This document shows positions 11,172 to 22,500 of a DNA stretch of 64,000 bases, piece after piece. Origin of the DNA: Nothopassalora personata. Lineage: Eukaryota; Ascomycota; Dothideomycetes; Mycosphaerellales; Mycosphaerellaceae. The notes beneath the pieces were generated by a model that ran no database searches, was not told where the DNA came from, and saw nothing but the letters and a program-made list of their open reading frames with translations. The stretch spans positions 2,542,001 to 2,606,000 of the forward strand of contig CM066290.1 in NCBI GenBank assembly GCA_033816765.1. Reading direction: 5' to 3'. Position numbers and translations under genes: made by a program. How positions within the stretch are numbered: position 1 is the stretch's first letter; every line of letters begins with the position of its first letter.

Positions 11172-11859
11172 TCATGCTTAATGCGCGAGCAACTTTTTAT
11201 CGAGTTCAGCGTCAATAGAACAGAGCTCAGAGTACCGTACTTGTGGTCTGTCTGGCCTTGCCGTGCCTCGGGCTTTCCAGCATCACAGCTGAGGACGAGA
11301 TCACCTAGATGAACTACTTAGAAGCAAGCCAACGATGTAAGCTCTGACAATGTGCGCGCAGTAAGGATTGGGGTCAGCACCGGGTGGTGAGCTTACCATC
11401 GCGGACCAACAAGTTCTGTAAGGGACAGAGCTCGTGACAGATGGGACTGAACATGATTAAGTGGCCTGGGGACTGGTCCGGTTTCTACGTCTGCGGTCCG
11501 GTTCCTACGTCTGTTGGTCCTTCTCCATTTACCATAGCCAAGGCAACTACGTAGCACAGGTCTACGCTCAAGCCTTTGCATCTCTATTATCGTGTGTCTC
11601 CATCATCGTGTGTCTCATGTTCGTACTGCACGTTCCTCGTGCATGCCCACAGCTATGCGCTGAGTTGCTGTGTCGCATTGTCCAGCCGTGCTAGCTGGCG
11701 CTGCTACATATCCAGTCTCTCCGTCTACCATCCATTGCCATCAGTGTAGGAGCCATACCCTCCCAATGCACGCCCGTTATTACTGTAGACGTTGGAGCCA
11801 TTTCCAGAACGGCCGTTTTGGTTGTTTGAAGTGCCTCTGCCAAGTCCACCCGAGCCAGG
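11172..11859. other. Intergenic region between converging genes
   Basis: No gene seen. The interval lies between the 3' end of the oxidoreductase gene and the 3' end of the CSN6 gene, so it should hold two terminators. There is a short near-repeat (GTCCGGTTTCTACGTCTGCGG / GTCCGGTTCCTACGTCTG) at about 11477-11515. Confidence 0.5.
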
Positions 11860-13071
11860 CTACAGCCCGCGATCGTCAGCCATCAGACCTTCATCACCAA
11901 AGCTGCCCATCCGTCCACCGCCTCGGCCACCAAAAGCTCCACGCTCCTTCTGTTGCTTATCCCGAAGGAGGACGTTGAATTTGGAGCCAAGACCCTGTGC
12001 TTCCGCCACAGCGCGCGTAAGACTCGCAAGAAGTGAGGTGAGGTGCACATCTTGCTTCTCGATGTCGGCTGACTTTTGCAATGTTGAAGCTGGAGCGAGA
12101 ACGTTGCCGTTTGCGTCGGCTTCGGGCACTGCTGTGGGCGGAGGTGCGAGAAGCGGTAAGCGAGACAACATGGCATTGATGCTGCGAAGGAGTGTGAAAT
12201 TGGTGTCTGCTGGTGGTGCCGCGTCGAGGTTCTCGTCCGTGAGGTAGCTTGCGGGTAGTGTCTCTAGATATGAGCCGAGCAGCTTGATGCGCTCGTTGAG
12301 CATCTTGATGGCATTGACTTTTGAGTTGAGGGTTGTAATCAGCTCATCGTCCTCAGGCGAGAGAATATTTGTGGATGTGCCATTCGCCTCAGCATCCTCG
12401 CCATCCTTCGCCTTGCCCTTGCCCTTCGTCTTCTTGTCCTTTGAACTCGATCCTGCCGAGCCTGCGGCATCTGCCTTGGGCACTGCCGTTGCATTGCCAC
12501 CACCCACCGCGACGAAGTTCACACCAATCATCTCGGCATCGCCCGACTCAACCTCGAACGCCAGCTCTTTGAATCGCATCTGCACCTGCTCGCCGTCATT
12601 CTCCTCCACTGACTCATACAGGCTGATGGGTAGCTTGCTGCCCTGCAGATCGTCGACCAGCTCCGGGTGGAAGAGCAGTAGCATTGTGTTGTCCGACCCT
12701 ATCAAATCTCGCACCTGCTTCAGCACAGGCAGATGAGACTGCTGCGGGCCTGCGACAGGACCGAGCATGAAGAGGGCAACCAAGTCGAGTGCTGGTGCCT
12801 TGTGGACTTCCTTGTACATGTCCAACCGCTCAGTGAACCAGGCTGCGTCTAAGGCACCACCTGATTGTTCCGACGGCTTGCACTCGAATGCGTGCTCGAG
12901 GGTGAAGTTCCTGCCATTCTGCTGTCCGATGACTGCGCCGATTACGGGACCTTGCTGTGTTCGGATGGTGTGTCGAGTGATGTAGTCGCTGATGGTGAGG
13001 AGGACGAGGGGGTGTAGTTGCACGTTGTTCGAGGCGTCTGGTCGTCCGGGTATCACCAGTGGGTTGACCAT
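11860..13071 (-). CDS. csnF: COP9 signalosome subunit 6 (MPN-domain)
   Basis: Intronless gene of 403 codons from the ATG at 13071. The MPN domain begins VQLHPLVLLTISDYITRH and continues GPVIGAVIGQQNGRNFTLEHAFE, then LVALFMLGPVAG and LFHPELVDD. This is the CSN6/Rpn8-type, non-catalytic MPN fold: the JAMM metal-binding residues (HxHPxxxxxxxxD) are not present. A low-complexity linker (GSSSKDKKTKGKGKAKD) interrupts the C-terminal half, followed by a helical part and a Gly/Arg-rich tail (GRGGGRMGS). As CSN6 it would pair with the catalytic subunit CSN5 inside the COP9 signalosome, which removes Nedd8 from cullins. In Aspergillus the subunit is called CsnF; the symbol here is by family recognition. 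Confidence 0.85.
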   Translation of the reverse strand: MVNPLVIPGRPDASNNVQLHPLVLLTISDYITRHTIRTQQGPVIGAVIGQQNGRNFTLEHAFECKPSEQSGGALDAAWFTERLDMYKEVHKAPALDLVALFMLGPVAGPQQSHLPVLKQVRDLIGSDNTMLLLFHPELVDDLQGSKLPISLYESVEENDGEQVQMRFKELAFEVESGDAEMIGVNFVAVGGGNATAVPKADAAGSAGSSSKDKKTKGKGKAKDGEDAEANGTSTNILSPEDDELITTLNSKVNAIKMLNERIKLLGSYLETLPASYLTDENLDAAPPADTNFTLLRSINAMLSRLPLLAPPPTAVPEADANGNVLAPASTLQKSADIEKQDVHLTSLLASLTRAVAEAQGLGSKFNVLLRDKQQKERGAFGGRGGGRMGSFGDEGLMADDRGL

Positions 13072-13544
13072 GTCGGCGGTGGTGTCGAGGTGGAGACAGT
13101 CGAAGGTGAGATGTGTGGAGTGTTGTTGGCCTTTTCCTGCCTTCGAGGTGACGTGCCGAGCATGGGCCAGGCGCGGGAGAAGGTTTAGCCGAGACGCGTC
13201 CTCTGGTACTCATCAGGTCCCAGGTCCACATCCGACATGGCAACAGTCAGACGCAACGACATTTGTTCACAGCGACTCTCGACTGCGCGATTCGAGCTCA
13301 GCCGGCCGTCTGTTGCGACTTATGTAAGTTGCACTTTCTTCGCTGTACATGGTCAATCAAACTATACCTGCAACTTCCAATGCTTCACAAGACTCGAAGG
13401 GTCATGTCTGTCGTCTCTCTCTGGTCACGGATGGCTCAGGTAACGAGGATCACCATTCCATCTCGCTATGGGGGTATCGTTGTGACCTTAACACTACACA
13501 TTGATGCAACAGCCTCACTCCCACTCCAGTGCTTGAATCATACC
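13072..13544. other. Intergenic region
   Basis: Nothing recognisable. It carries the promoter of the CSN6 gene and the 3' end region of the J-protein gene; both are on the minus strand. Confidence 0.5.
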
Positions 13545-14411
13545 TCACTTTTTGGCCTTCTTACTCGCCCTGTTCTTCTCAAACGCCTCTTCCGGCGGCT
13601 CCTCCATCGGCGCATCCTTCCTCCCTTTCTTCGGAGCATACTTGGCCTCCAAATGGTCCAAGAAGTTCTCCTTCCTCGCGCCCTGCCTCTGCTGGATCAA
13701 CGCCGCCAGATCTCCCATATCCCCACCAGCATCCTTCTTCGCAATGGTCTTCTTCGTCTTCTTCTCGAACTCCTCCGCCTCCGCGGATTCTTTCTCCTTC
13801 CGCTTCCTCGCGGCTTTCATCCTGCCCTGCCTGGACTTCTCCGTCTCGTCCGTGTAGGCCGAGAACGCCTCGACCTCGCCCGCCTCGATGGCTGCGTCGA
13901 TGATGCTTCTGAAGCGATCTTCATCGTCCACCATGTCGCTTAGCATAACCTGCTGATACAGTTTCGGCAGCTTGCCCTTGTGTTGCGTGTAGGCCTGAAG
14001 CACTGCCTGCCTCTCTTCCTCGCTGCCTTTGTACTCTTTGGAGAAGTCATTGATCTTGTCCGTAGTGATGGCTTCGAACTGGCCGCGGAAGAAGTCGACC
14101 CAGTTGAAGTCATCGTCATCGAGGTCGAGAGATTCTTCTGTGCGGCCGGTGGTATCGTAGCGTTTCCGCCGGCGTTCGTCGGAGAGGATCGCGAAGGCGA
14201 AGGCGATCTCCTGGAATTTGATGTGCGCAGCTTCCTTTTCGTCTGCTGAGGCTTTGTCAGGGTGATGTGTCAGTGCGGCCTTTCTGTATGCTTTCTTGAT
14301 GTCGTCTTGGGATGCGGATGTTTCGACGCCGAGGACTTCGTAAGGATTAATGTCGGTTGGAGGATTGTCGATGTCAAGGTCGTCCTCGTCTTCATGTGCG
14401 TGTTTGGGCAT
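13545..14411 (-). CDS. DNAJC9-like J-domain protein
   Basis: Intronless, 288 codons from the ATG at 14411 (MPKHAHEDEDDLDID). I prefer it to an upstream in-frame start because the extra residues lack conservation features. The J domain is at residues 23-90: NPYEVLGVETSASQDDIKKAYRKAALTHHPDK, with the HPD motif intact. Behind it comes FEAITTDKINDFSKEYKGSEEER, characteristic of DNAJC9-type proteins, and a basic, helical C-terminus (KKGRKDAPMEEPPEEAFEKN). In animals DNAJC9 is a nuclear co-chaperone that handles histones H3-H4 and recruits Hsp70. The same role here is inferred from the family. Confidence 0.83.
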   Translation of the reverse strand: MPKHAHEDEDDLDIDNPPTDINPYEVLGVETSASQDDIKKAYRKAALTHHPDKASADEKEAAHIKFQEIAFAFAILSDERRRKRYDTTGRTEESLDLDDDDFNWVDFFRGQFEAITTDKINDFSKEYKGSEEERQAVLQAYTQHKGKLPKLYQQVMLSDMVDDEDRFRSIIDAAIEAGEVEAFSAYTDETEKSRQGRMKAARKRKEKESAEAEEFEKKTKKTIAKKDAGGDMGDLAALIQQRQGARKENFLDHLEAKYAPKKGRKDAPMEEPPEEAFEKNRASKKAKK

Positions 14412-14630
14412 GTTGGCGGTGGTGTTGGTGGCGCGGTCTGCGCTTGTGCTTGACGTTGTCTGCAGCTGAAGGGGATTTTCAGATGTGAAGTAGTAGACTG
14501 CCAAACACGAGACGGACGCGACCCTCGACGCGACTGCCTCGGAAGACGCGGGGCAGATTCACATGCAAAACATTACTTCGTCATCATCTGTTATCCTTAG
14601 CAACAACATCGACTTCACCTTGAAGATGAC
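14412..14630. promoter_or_regulatory. Divergent promoter between J-protein and Stn1-like genes
   Basis: The two start codons are 219 bp apart on opposite strands, so the region probably serves as a shared promoter. No individual element is clear. Confidence 0.5.
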
Positions 14631-15416
14631 ATGACCAGCGTGGAACAGCACTCCAGGCATCATATCTACCCCAAACGATACTTCGACGCTTCTCAAACAT
14701 GGTTCGCCTGGAACAAGCTCACTGCGAAGGACGTCCACGCCCTGAGGGAGGAGTCGGGGTTTGAGGGACAGGACATCTACTTCTACCTGAATCATCCTAT
14801 CCGGTTTGTACGTCTGGTCGGGTTGGTAGTCCAGATTGACGTGGTATCCGATGGCAAATGGACTCTTCTCACTCTGGACGACAGCAGTGGTGCCAACATC
14901 GAGGTCAAGATTGAGAAGCGAAAAGGTGTCCCTGGAGATGATGGCGAGTATCCGTCCAACACATACGTCGACAACGTCAATGTCCTGGTCGATATGGGTC
15001 GGGCGACCATCATGGTCAACAGCCAGCCACTGGAGCTAGGCACTGTCATCGGAGCGCAAGGAACAATCAGCACTTTTCGGCACAGCAGGCAGCTGAACTT
15101 GAAGAGAGTCTTTCGCGTCAAAGACACCAACGAAGAAGCTGCCCATTGGCTCAGAGTAGCAAGCTGGAAGCAGCAAATACTGTCGAAGCCATGGGTGTTG
15201 TCGCGACAGCAACAGGACGAGATTGATGAGCAGGTGAGACAAGATGAGCTGAAAGAGCTTAAGAGAGCGAAGTTCAAGCGCAAGAAGCAAGCCAAGTATG
15301 ACGAGAAGTATCGTGAGAAGCAGGCCAGTAAAGAAAAGAAGCGGCAGGTTGTGGAAGAAATGTTCAATAAGGGCGCTCTGTCCGGCAGTGAGATTCTGCC
15401 CAGACCGTGGGATTGA
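14631..15416 (+). CDS. Stn1-like CST-complex telomere-capping protein (OB-fold)
   Basis: Intronless, 261 codons. The N-terminal half reads as an OB-fold of the Stn1 type: YFYLNHPIRFVRLVGLVVQID, then KWTLLTLDDSSGANIEVKIE, later LELGTVIGAQGTISTF and RQLNLKRVF. The phrase HPIR.V.L.G.VV.ID...T.DDSSG is the signature I rely on. The C-terminal third is a strongly charged helix (DELKELKRAKFKRKKQAKYDEKYREK). Stn1 works with Ten1, and in many organisms Ctc1 or Cdc13, on single-stranded telomeric DNA and in recruiting DNA polymerase alpha. The protein is shorter than vertebrate Stn1 and lacks an obvious C-terminal winged-helix pair, as in fission yeast-type Stn1. A related OB protein cannot be ruled out. 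Confidence 0.75.
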   Translation: MTSVEQHSRHHIYPKRYFDASQTWFAWNKLTAKDVHALREESGFEGQDIYFYLNHPIRFVRLVGLVVQIDVVSDGKWTLLTLDDSSGANIEVKIEKRKGVPGDDGEYPSNTYVDNVNVLVDMGRATIMVNSQPLELGTVIGAQGTISTFRHSRQLNLKRVFRVKDTNEEAAHWLRVASWKQQILSKPWVLSRQQQDEIDEQVRQDELKELKRAKFKRKKQAKYDEKYREKQASKEKKRQVVEEMFNKGALSGSEILPRPWD

Positions 15417-16410
15417 AGCCGGAGTGTCGTTTCTATCAGCTTTACACTCGCGTGAGCATCACTCGACATCGTACGCAGACAATCGCCTGGGACACGGTTT
15501 GTTTCGGCAGCTTTCATCACCCAGTCTTTCGAGAAGGCCCTGGGTGCAGAGCAAGATGAGAGCTCACCGAGCTTGATGTGCCGTGCTGCATAATCTAGCT
15601 GCAAATCGATGCACAATGGGCTAAAAGCAGACGGAAATGCGCGCAGCGAACACATCTGCCTTGCTTCACTGCAGACCTGCGATGCAACGAATACTGGTTG
15701 GTGGCATCTGGCCTGCACATTGGATCAGCCATGCCCCTGGTACATGGGACAGTCCGTTCATCCCGAACACCCTCCTCCAGAAACACGAATAAATTTCATG
15801 CGCACGATTGTCTTTGTGAGTCCTGGTATCTACAAAGGATTCTTCACATTCCCTGCTGGAGAATATGGACTAGAGAAGGGGGTCTCAACCGAATTGTGTG
15901 ATATCCTATCTATTATCCAGTTTAGCATCTTCTGTATTGAGGTATGGGATGACTTCGGCATTCGCATTCTCGGGCAGGATCTTAAGTTCATAGATAGAGA
16001 CATACTGGTGGCCATGAAGGTCCAGAGACATCATCATATCCATGGCTTGCTTTCGCCCAAGATGGTCATTAATAAGGATGACTGTGTCACCAAACATGAG
16101 TGCCTTTCGATGATGATGGTGAAAGGACACGCTTGCCTTCTTCGTTGAGGCGATGGCTGTCACACGCTGCGCATGGCCACGTGTATCACTGTTTAGCGTC
16201 AACGATGTACAGGTGTAGCGACTCGAGGCTTAGGAGACCTTGGTACATACTGCACACAGCACAACATTCAGTGACTCAAGATTTGATAGGACTGCGATTG
16301 GCGCCGCGCATCGTGGTCTGAACAGTGTATTTCCTTGAGACAGTTTGCTCCTACCTCGTTCAACATCAGTCAGAAGCAAAATGCACGTTGCCGTGGTGCC
16401 TGAGGAGACT
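15417..16410. other. Intergenic region left of the retrotransposon nest
   Basis: No supported gene. An open frame at 15609-16148 (179 codons) has no recognisable domain. The sequence keeps normal CAG/CTG content, so it was not visibly hit by RIP. The last bases before the nest (16411-16415) are the left copy of the TGTAC target duplication. Confidence 0.5.
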
Positions 16411-16415
16411 TGTAC
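16411..16415. repeat. Target-site duplication TGTAC, left copy
   Basis: TGTAC lies directly before the 130-bp direct repeat at 16416 and recurs directly after the right copy at 35113-35117. It marks the probable insertion site of the outermost element. Confidence 0.7.
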
Positions 16416-16545
16416 GACTTGATGCTTGTCCCAACTTCTTTGGATGCCAAGGCCCTAGCTGCCTGAGGCACTACTTTCCTTAGCTTATCTTGCTTTCTCG
16501 CGACTTCGTAGATCTCTCTTAATACATCAATCTACTCACATTGTC
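16416..16545 (+). repeat. Left 130-bp terminal repeat of the outer copia element
   Basis: Matches 34983-35112 at all but two positions. The two differences (TGATGC/TAATGC and TCCCAA/TCCTAA) are both TG-to-TA or CA-to-TA changes. It begins GAC and ends GTC. It looks almost untouched by RIP, unlike the element's interior. Confidence 0.75.
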
Positions 16546-17100
16546 TGGTTATGACGCCCTCGCGCTATACAACTGCGCGCATACCTTCCGATAGACACTG
16601 TTGATTGTATCCTGCTGATTGCGCGTGTTCGCGACACCTCGTTAGTAGATGCGACTTAACGCGACTTTAGTAGCAAACATATCAAGTCGCGACCTAGTCG
16701 GCAACGCGACGAGTATTCGCAGCGACACCTAGTATTGACGACTGATTGGTTGTGTTGACCTTGGGTTTGGTTGTGTCGACCTTGGGTTTGGAGGGGGGGG
16801 TCCCTTGGGTCCAACTTGCCCCTATTTCATTTAGGTTTGATTGGACATTTGGGTGAGCCAGCGGGACCTGGTATGGCTGTTGAGATATATACTGCGCAGT
16901 TGAGCATTGTAAGCGTAGCATCAAGGCAACAATTCAATTCATACCTCTCGAGTAGAGGGCATAGGGGTTTGGGTCCGCCAATCCTCTTGTTTTATCTGGC
17001 TACTGCGCTGCTCGTCACGTGACCTGATTCACGGTCCCGGGACCGGCAAATACCTCTGCTTACATAAGCGCCGCTCCACACCACCACAACTCGGACAGGC
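16546..17100. other. Leader region of the outer element, not RIP-damaged
   Basis: Between the left repeat and the damaged gag frame lie about 550 bp with normal CAG/CTG content and no open frame of note. It starts with the primer-binding-site-like TGGTTATGACGCCC (16546-16559). A two-unit tandem repeat (TGTTGACCTTGGGTTTGG and TGTCGACCTTGGGTTTGG, 16753-16792) runs into an eight-G tract. The piece 16876-16960 (TGTTGAGATATATACTGCGC at its start, then ...GGCAACAATTCAATTC) has the look of a fungal copia LTR fragment, but I find no second copy in the window. Confidence 0.4.
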
Positions 17101-17149
17101 CTACATAGGGTGGTTGGTAGACATTACTAGTTAGTGCACTACAGTGGTG

Positions 17150-19111
17150 GATGTATAGACACTAACGGTAACGACAACATTATAGGACTCGAGATACCAC
17201 TAGTATAGTAGTCTATCGCCGGGGATTAGGACTATTAGTAGACCGAGTCGGCTGCTATTCCTCGAAAGACTAAGAAGCCTACATTAACTCGCGGCTTTAT
17301 TAACATAGTCGCCGGCCGCAACAACGGCGGCACTACTAGTGTTAGTAAGCTCTAGGGTAAAGACGACTATAGTAGATAGGTAGACATGCTCGAGTCCGTA
17401 CTACGTAGCGAATCGCTTTAGGGACTAATCGATAACACTAAGTAGAGACCTACTAAGCGTACGAAGGAGGAAGATTACGAACTCGAAGAGCGTGTTAAGG
17501 CGTAGGAGGCTAAGAAGTATTAGGCCCGCGTACTTATTATCGCTAATTGCAGTTAGTCTATTACTAAGAACTGTAAAGCATATTAATAACCTAACACCCT
17601 ATAGGACTATCTTAAGTCGACATACGGTTAAACTAGAAAGTCTAAGGAGTACTCGCTATATCTAGAGTTCGAGTTACATACCTATAGCGGCTCTAACCTA
17701 GACAAGTTTTGCTAACAATATTAAGTAAAGCTTACTAATCTAAACGGCACTAAATTGGCTATATTAAAGGCCTAGGCCCTGTTCCGCTTCCTGTACTAGA
17801 TCTTACTATACTTCCCTACATTCGCGTCGGCAAAACGTAAATAGTTAAGGCAGCTTACTAGTAAGATCGAGGACAGTACGACTATTACACTCGACAAGGT
17901 AATAAGCGACCTACTTAATGAGGCGACTGCTTAATAGTCTAAGACCGCTAATCTCGCGGTAAAGTAGAACACCCCTAACCCTTTCCCTCTAGCTAACCCT
18001 TAATAATAGGGTAATAGTAATAACACTCGTAGCGGCGGTGCACCCCGTGCTACTATACGCGGACGAGGTCGTAGAGGCCGCGGCAATTAGAACAACGGTA
18101 GTCGCGGAGGTAGTTAGAATAGTAACAATAACAACTAGTAGTAGAAGCTAATATACGATAGCTATAGTGTTGTAGGCTATATTAAGATAGTATACTAGAA
18201 CCTCTACCCTAAGCTTACACTAGCTAGATTTAAGCCTAAGACTCTAGATAACTAGTAGTAGCGTTAGTAGGTGAATAACACTACTAACAATCTATAGAGG
18301 CAGCCGAAGGAGACCGCTTAATTTGCGGCCTACGGTAGTCTCGAGGATCTAATAACTCCTTATAACGGCAACTATTACATGTTTACGGCGGCTATATTTA
18401 AGGAGCACATTTAAGATACCTTAGTACTACTTGTAGCAAAGGACCGTACCGATTAGGTTATAGACTCCGGCTACACTTCTTACATAATAAACACGCTTAG
18501 TAACATAGTTAGTTATAGACCCTACAATGTCCCTATTAAGATAGGTAAGGGGATTATTACTACTACTGTATACGGTATTATCTAACTAGACCTATTCGAG
18601 TTCGGCATTACCTACTTCTTATAGGTGCTATACGTACTAGGCCTAGTAGCTAATCTAATCTTAATAGAGGCGCTTCGCCGTAAGGGTGTATACTACCGTA
18701 ACGACGACTAAATCCTCTTTATAAAGAAGGATAGTAAGCGTACGGTAGCCTATTGCTATAGCTATCTTAGACTACTATTCTTAAAGTTAAAGGACTTACC
18801 GATAGCCCTTACTTCTTCTAAGGTCGAGCTATCGACAACTACTATAGGAGACCTATAGCATCGCCGCCTTAGACACATTTATAGCCGTAAGCTAGTGTAG
18901 CTACATAACGATAAGCGCATTATTATTGTCGGTAACGGTAACCTTAGTAAGCACCTACGCGAGTGCATCCCCTACCGAAAGGGGATAGGTTATAAAGTCT
19001 ATAACCGCATTCCTATAGTCCGGCTATTAACACTATTCTATATTGTTATAGTAGATGTTGTTACTGTCCGTAACCTTAGACTCGGTAAGGAGAAATATTT
19101 TACGCTATTTA
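17150..19111 (+). pseudogene. Outer copia gag, protease and start of integrase (RIP-broken)
   Basis: The plus frame can be followed through many TAG stops. A gag-like helical part (KRTKEEDYELEERVKA near 17460) leads to a Gly/Arg-rich nucleic-acid-binding stretch (GRGRRGRGN near 18060). The retropepsin active site VIDSGYTSYI is at 18456-18485, expected as DSGCTSH before mutation. A GAG-pre-integrase motif (HRRLRHIY, preceded by a TAG for Trp) is at about 18858-18884. The frame reaches ...KEKYFTLFTYY, a copia integrase beginning, and is then cut by the gypsy insertion. Intact function is excluded by the number of stops. Confidence 0.8.
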
Positions 19112-19116
19112 CTTAC
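19112..19116. repeat. Target-site duplication CTTAC, left copy
   Basis: CTTAC stands directly before the gypsy 5' LTR and again directly behind its 3' LTR (26103-26107). A perfect 5-bp duplication. Confidence 0.9.
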
Positions 19117-19522
19117 TATTACGGTTCTAATCTAGGGCTGAAGGAAGCTAACTAATTAGACCTCCACAATTGGTGGGCGCTTCCGCCCGAGAAGTGCTCT
19201 CTCGCCCGTAGGAATGAAACTAAGGAACCGAGAGAGCAACTGAAGTAATCTCCTTAACCTCGTTAATCTCGGTAATCTCGAGAGAACATAGAGAGCATAG
19301 AGAGCACGGAGAGCAACGCTCTATCTCCTTTGTATTTAGGAACGCTAAGAAACCCTTATGGTTCTAATGCGTTTAACTTATGTTACTATCTTACTAATTA
19401 GAATATAACTCTTATTCCTATTATTTATCTTCGCTTAGCTTGCTTTAGCCTCTCTAAAGAATACCGCCACGTAACTTGACTTATCTCTCTTTTAAGACTA
19501 GCCCTAGAACGAGATAATAACA
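19117..19522 (+). repeat. 5' LTR of the gypsy element (406 bp)
   Basis: Begins TATTACGG, where the 3' copy has TGTTACGG (a TG-to-TA change), and ends ATAATAACA, giving the usual TG...CA ends. Same length as the 3' copy. Confidence 0.92.
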
Positions 19523-19539
19523 CTTTAAACGCCCCTAGG

Positions 19540-22500
19540 ATGAGCGCTACTTAAGCAGCTAGTAGGGGAACACCCGCCCCTAGCGAAGCAGGAAGCATCC
19601 GCCGTACGCTACTACAATAGACTACTACGAAGGACGATAAGTCTAATAACGATAACGAGCCTACTCCGAGGAAGAACGACGTTAAGGCTACTAAGCTAGA
19701 CCTCTTCTATAGAGACAGAGCTAAGTTCGACGACTGGATTAATTAGATGGATATGTATCTTATGTTTAACCTAGTCGATGCCGATAAAAGAACTATCTTC
19801 GCTATTACGTACCTTCGCGGAAGCGCGTAGAACTAGATTAAAACTTACCTTAAGGAATACCTTAAAGGTATAGGACGATTAGACCCTACTAGAATGTTTA
19901 GGAACTATACCCTCTTTAAGGATAAGATGAAGTTAATCTTTAGAACCTCGAACGAAGTCTAACAGGCCATACGAATCATTTAACACCTGAAATAGAAGAC
20001 GTCTACTTTAGAGTATGCCGCTAAATTCGAAGAATACGGACAAATCACTAGATAGGACTAGACGGCGTTAATGACTATATTCCGACGTAGACTTAAAGAC
20101 TCTATTAAGGACGAGTTAATAAGACACGGGGGACAGATTACTAACCTCGAAGAGCTAATAAAGGCGTCGATTAATATCGATAACTAGCTCTAGGAACGAC
20201 ACTAGGAGAAGAAATACGACTCTAAAGTAGGAGGAATAGTAGGATACGCTCCGGATCGTAGACCCTTAGGAGGATACGTTACGAAGGGAGAATTCTCACG
20301 ACAAAACTAGCCCTACTATAGACCATAGCTAATAGAACTGGACGTTACCTAACGAGGACGGAGGATCGATAAGAGTAGGGGCTACGGAAAGCCCTTTAAA
20401 GGAAAAGAAAAACTTATATACTATGCCTATAGTAAGGAAGGTCACATAGCACGGGATTGCCGCGGTAAGAATATAGTGCGCCGCGAGCAATTTAATATAA
20501 TGCAACCCCGAACTAGTAAATCTAAGAGTAGCGTTAGATCTCGGGGAGATACCGACTATACTCGGAGAGTAGGGGAGAGAGCTAGCAATAGAAGCACGAC
20601 ACCTCTCCTAGACCCCTTAGAAGGACGAGGAGGATACTATAGGTAGCAAATAGTAGTTATTCCATTTAATGCGAAGAACCAACTACGACAGTTTAATATA
20701 ATGACACGAAGAGTCGACTACGAGATCGAATCCGAATCTCGAAATGGTTATAGAAGCCTTTATTAGCGATTCTGTTACTAAGACTCGTGTTAAGTTCACT
20801 ACGCCGCGAAGTTAGGCGTAGGGTATTAGCCTTAGCAACTACGAGGAACCCTAGGAGCGACGTATAGGTAAGACGCTACGCTCCGAGAAGTGGACATCGA
20901 TAAATCCTACTTTAACGAAGATAGAAGCGACAAAGAAAATCAGGACCTAGGATAGAACGGATTATAGTTACTAGAACCATAGGAAGAAAGTTAAGAAACC
21001 ACCGGGCTAAATACCATTAAGGAAGAACAGGATCCGGAAGAATTAAGCGAAGAAGATTCCTCCGAAGGAGGAGAGAGCGATACTAACGACGACAACGAAC
21101 AACTTACTTTTACGGTAGATGTACCTAAGAAACTGTACGACATAATCATCTACCTATAAAGAAGGTACGAGGAATTCCTACCTAAGATAGGTAGACGAAG
21201 GAGGCTACATTCCATTAAGTTTAATAAGACACACGACACCCTACGAGGCATAGCCTAGGGATACCTACTCATGGAAACAACCGAGAATCTAGCAACCGTC
21301 GTTATAGAACGACCACCTATAGGAAGCCGAATAACAGGTACCGGGTACTAGACACTAGTAGGAACTTTCGTCTTAAACGAACTACGAACAGTAGTATAGT
21401 ACGTACGGGCTCTCTACTTAGAAACGTAGAAGATCTAGGAACGTAATAGACTATAAGTGTAGACATAGGGCAACGGGCTATAGGTTCTAGCCGAAGCCTC
21501 TAGGCACGAAGCATAGCGAACTACATACCACTCGGGAAAAGGATTAGCTCCCTAGGAATAAGCGACCGGAGGGAGTTATGCAATACTTAGGCTTACGCAT
21601 CAACATTAAACACAGTTTTCTAGACATAAGCAATCGTTAACGGACACAAGACTAGTGTTATAATCGACTTAGGAGTAGCGGGGAATTTTACTCCGAGTCT
21701 TTCATAAGAAGAAACGGGTTAGCTACCCTAAAGAAGAAATAGGGTTACGAGTTAATCGCGGTAAACGGATTATCGTTACCTAGCGTAGAATGGGAGACGA
21801 TACCATTGCTACTAGCTATCTAATAGCACTACGAGAATATTACCTTAGATGTTACTAATATAGCTAGTCATAACATAGTATTAGGTATGCCTTAGTTAAG
21901 AAAGCACAATCTAGTAATCGACTAGAGAAGAGGAGTACTTACATTTAGGGAATGCGATTGCGTTGTCGACATTTAGCCTACGTAGTAGTAGCGTTCACTA
22001 GTAGATGAGGCAAGGAAATAGCTAAACGAGATATAGCTTACGCCGAATAGAAGGATAGAAGAACCACCTTCGACCGGGATAGACACTAGCGTAGGGCCGC
22101 CGGGTTACGAAGTTACTAGAAGTAATAGAAGTAACGTACTATCGAAGAATACTAACATCTTAGAGTTAAGTATTCGTAAGGAGTATCGTAAGTAGTCGCG
22201 ACTCTTTGAAGAGGAGAGAGGCAAAACCGCCTTACCTAAGCACCGCCTATAGGATTATAAGATTAACATTCAGCTAGGGAAAGAGCCTCTATAGGGACCC
22301 CTATACTAAATGTCTAAGAAAGAGCTATAGACCCTACGAGAATAGCTAAAGGAGAAGCTAGCTAAAGGATAGATAAGAAGATCCACCTTAAGTATAGGAA
22401 CTCTATACATGTTCGTTCTAAAAGCAAACGGGAAGTTACGACTCGTACAATACTATAGGAAGTTAAACGAGATCACGATTAAGAACCGATACCCGCTACC

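Noticed and set aside
15609..16148. Open frame of 179 codons between the Stn1-like gene and the nest
   Set aside because: Sequence resembles no family and overlaps open frames on the other strand; kept as intergenic.
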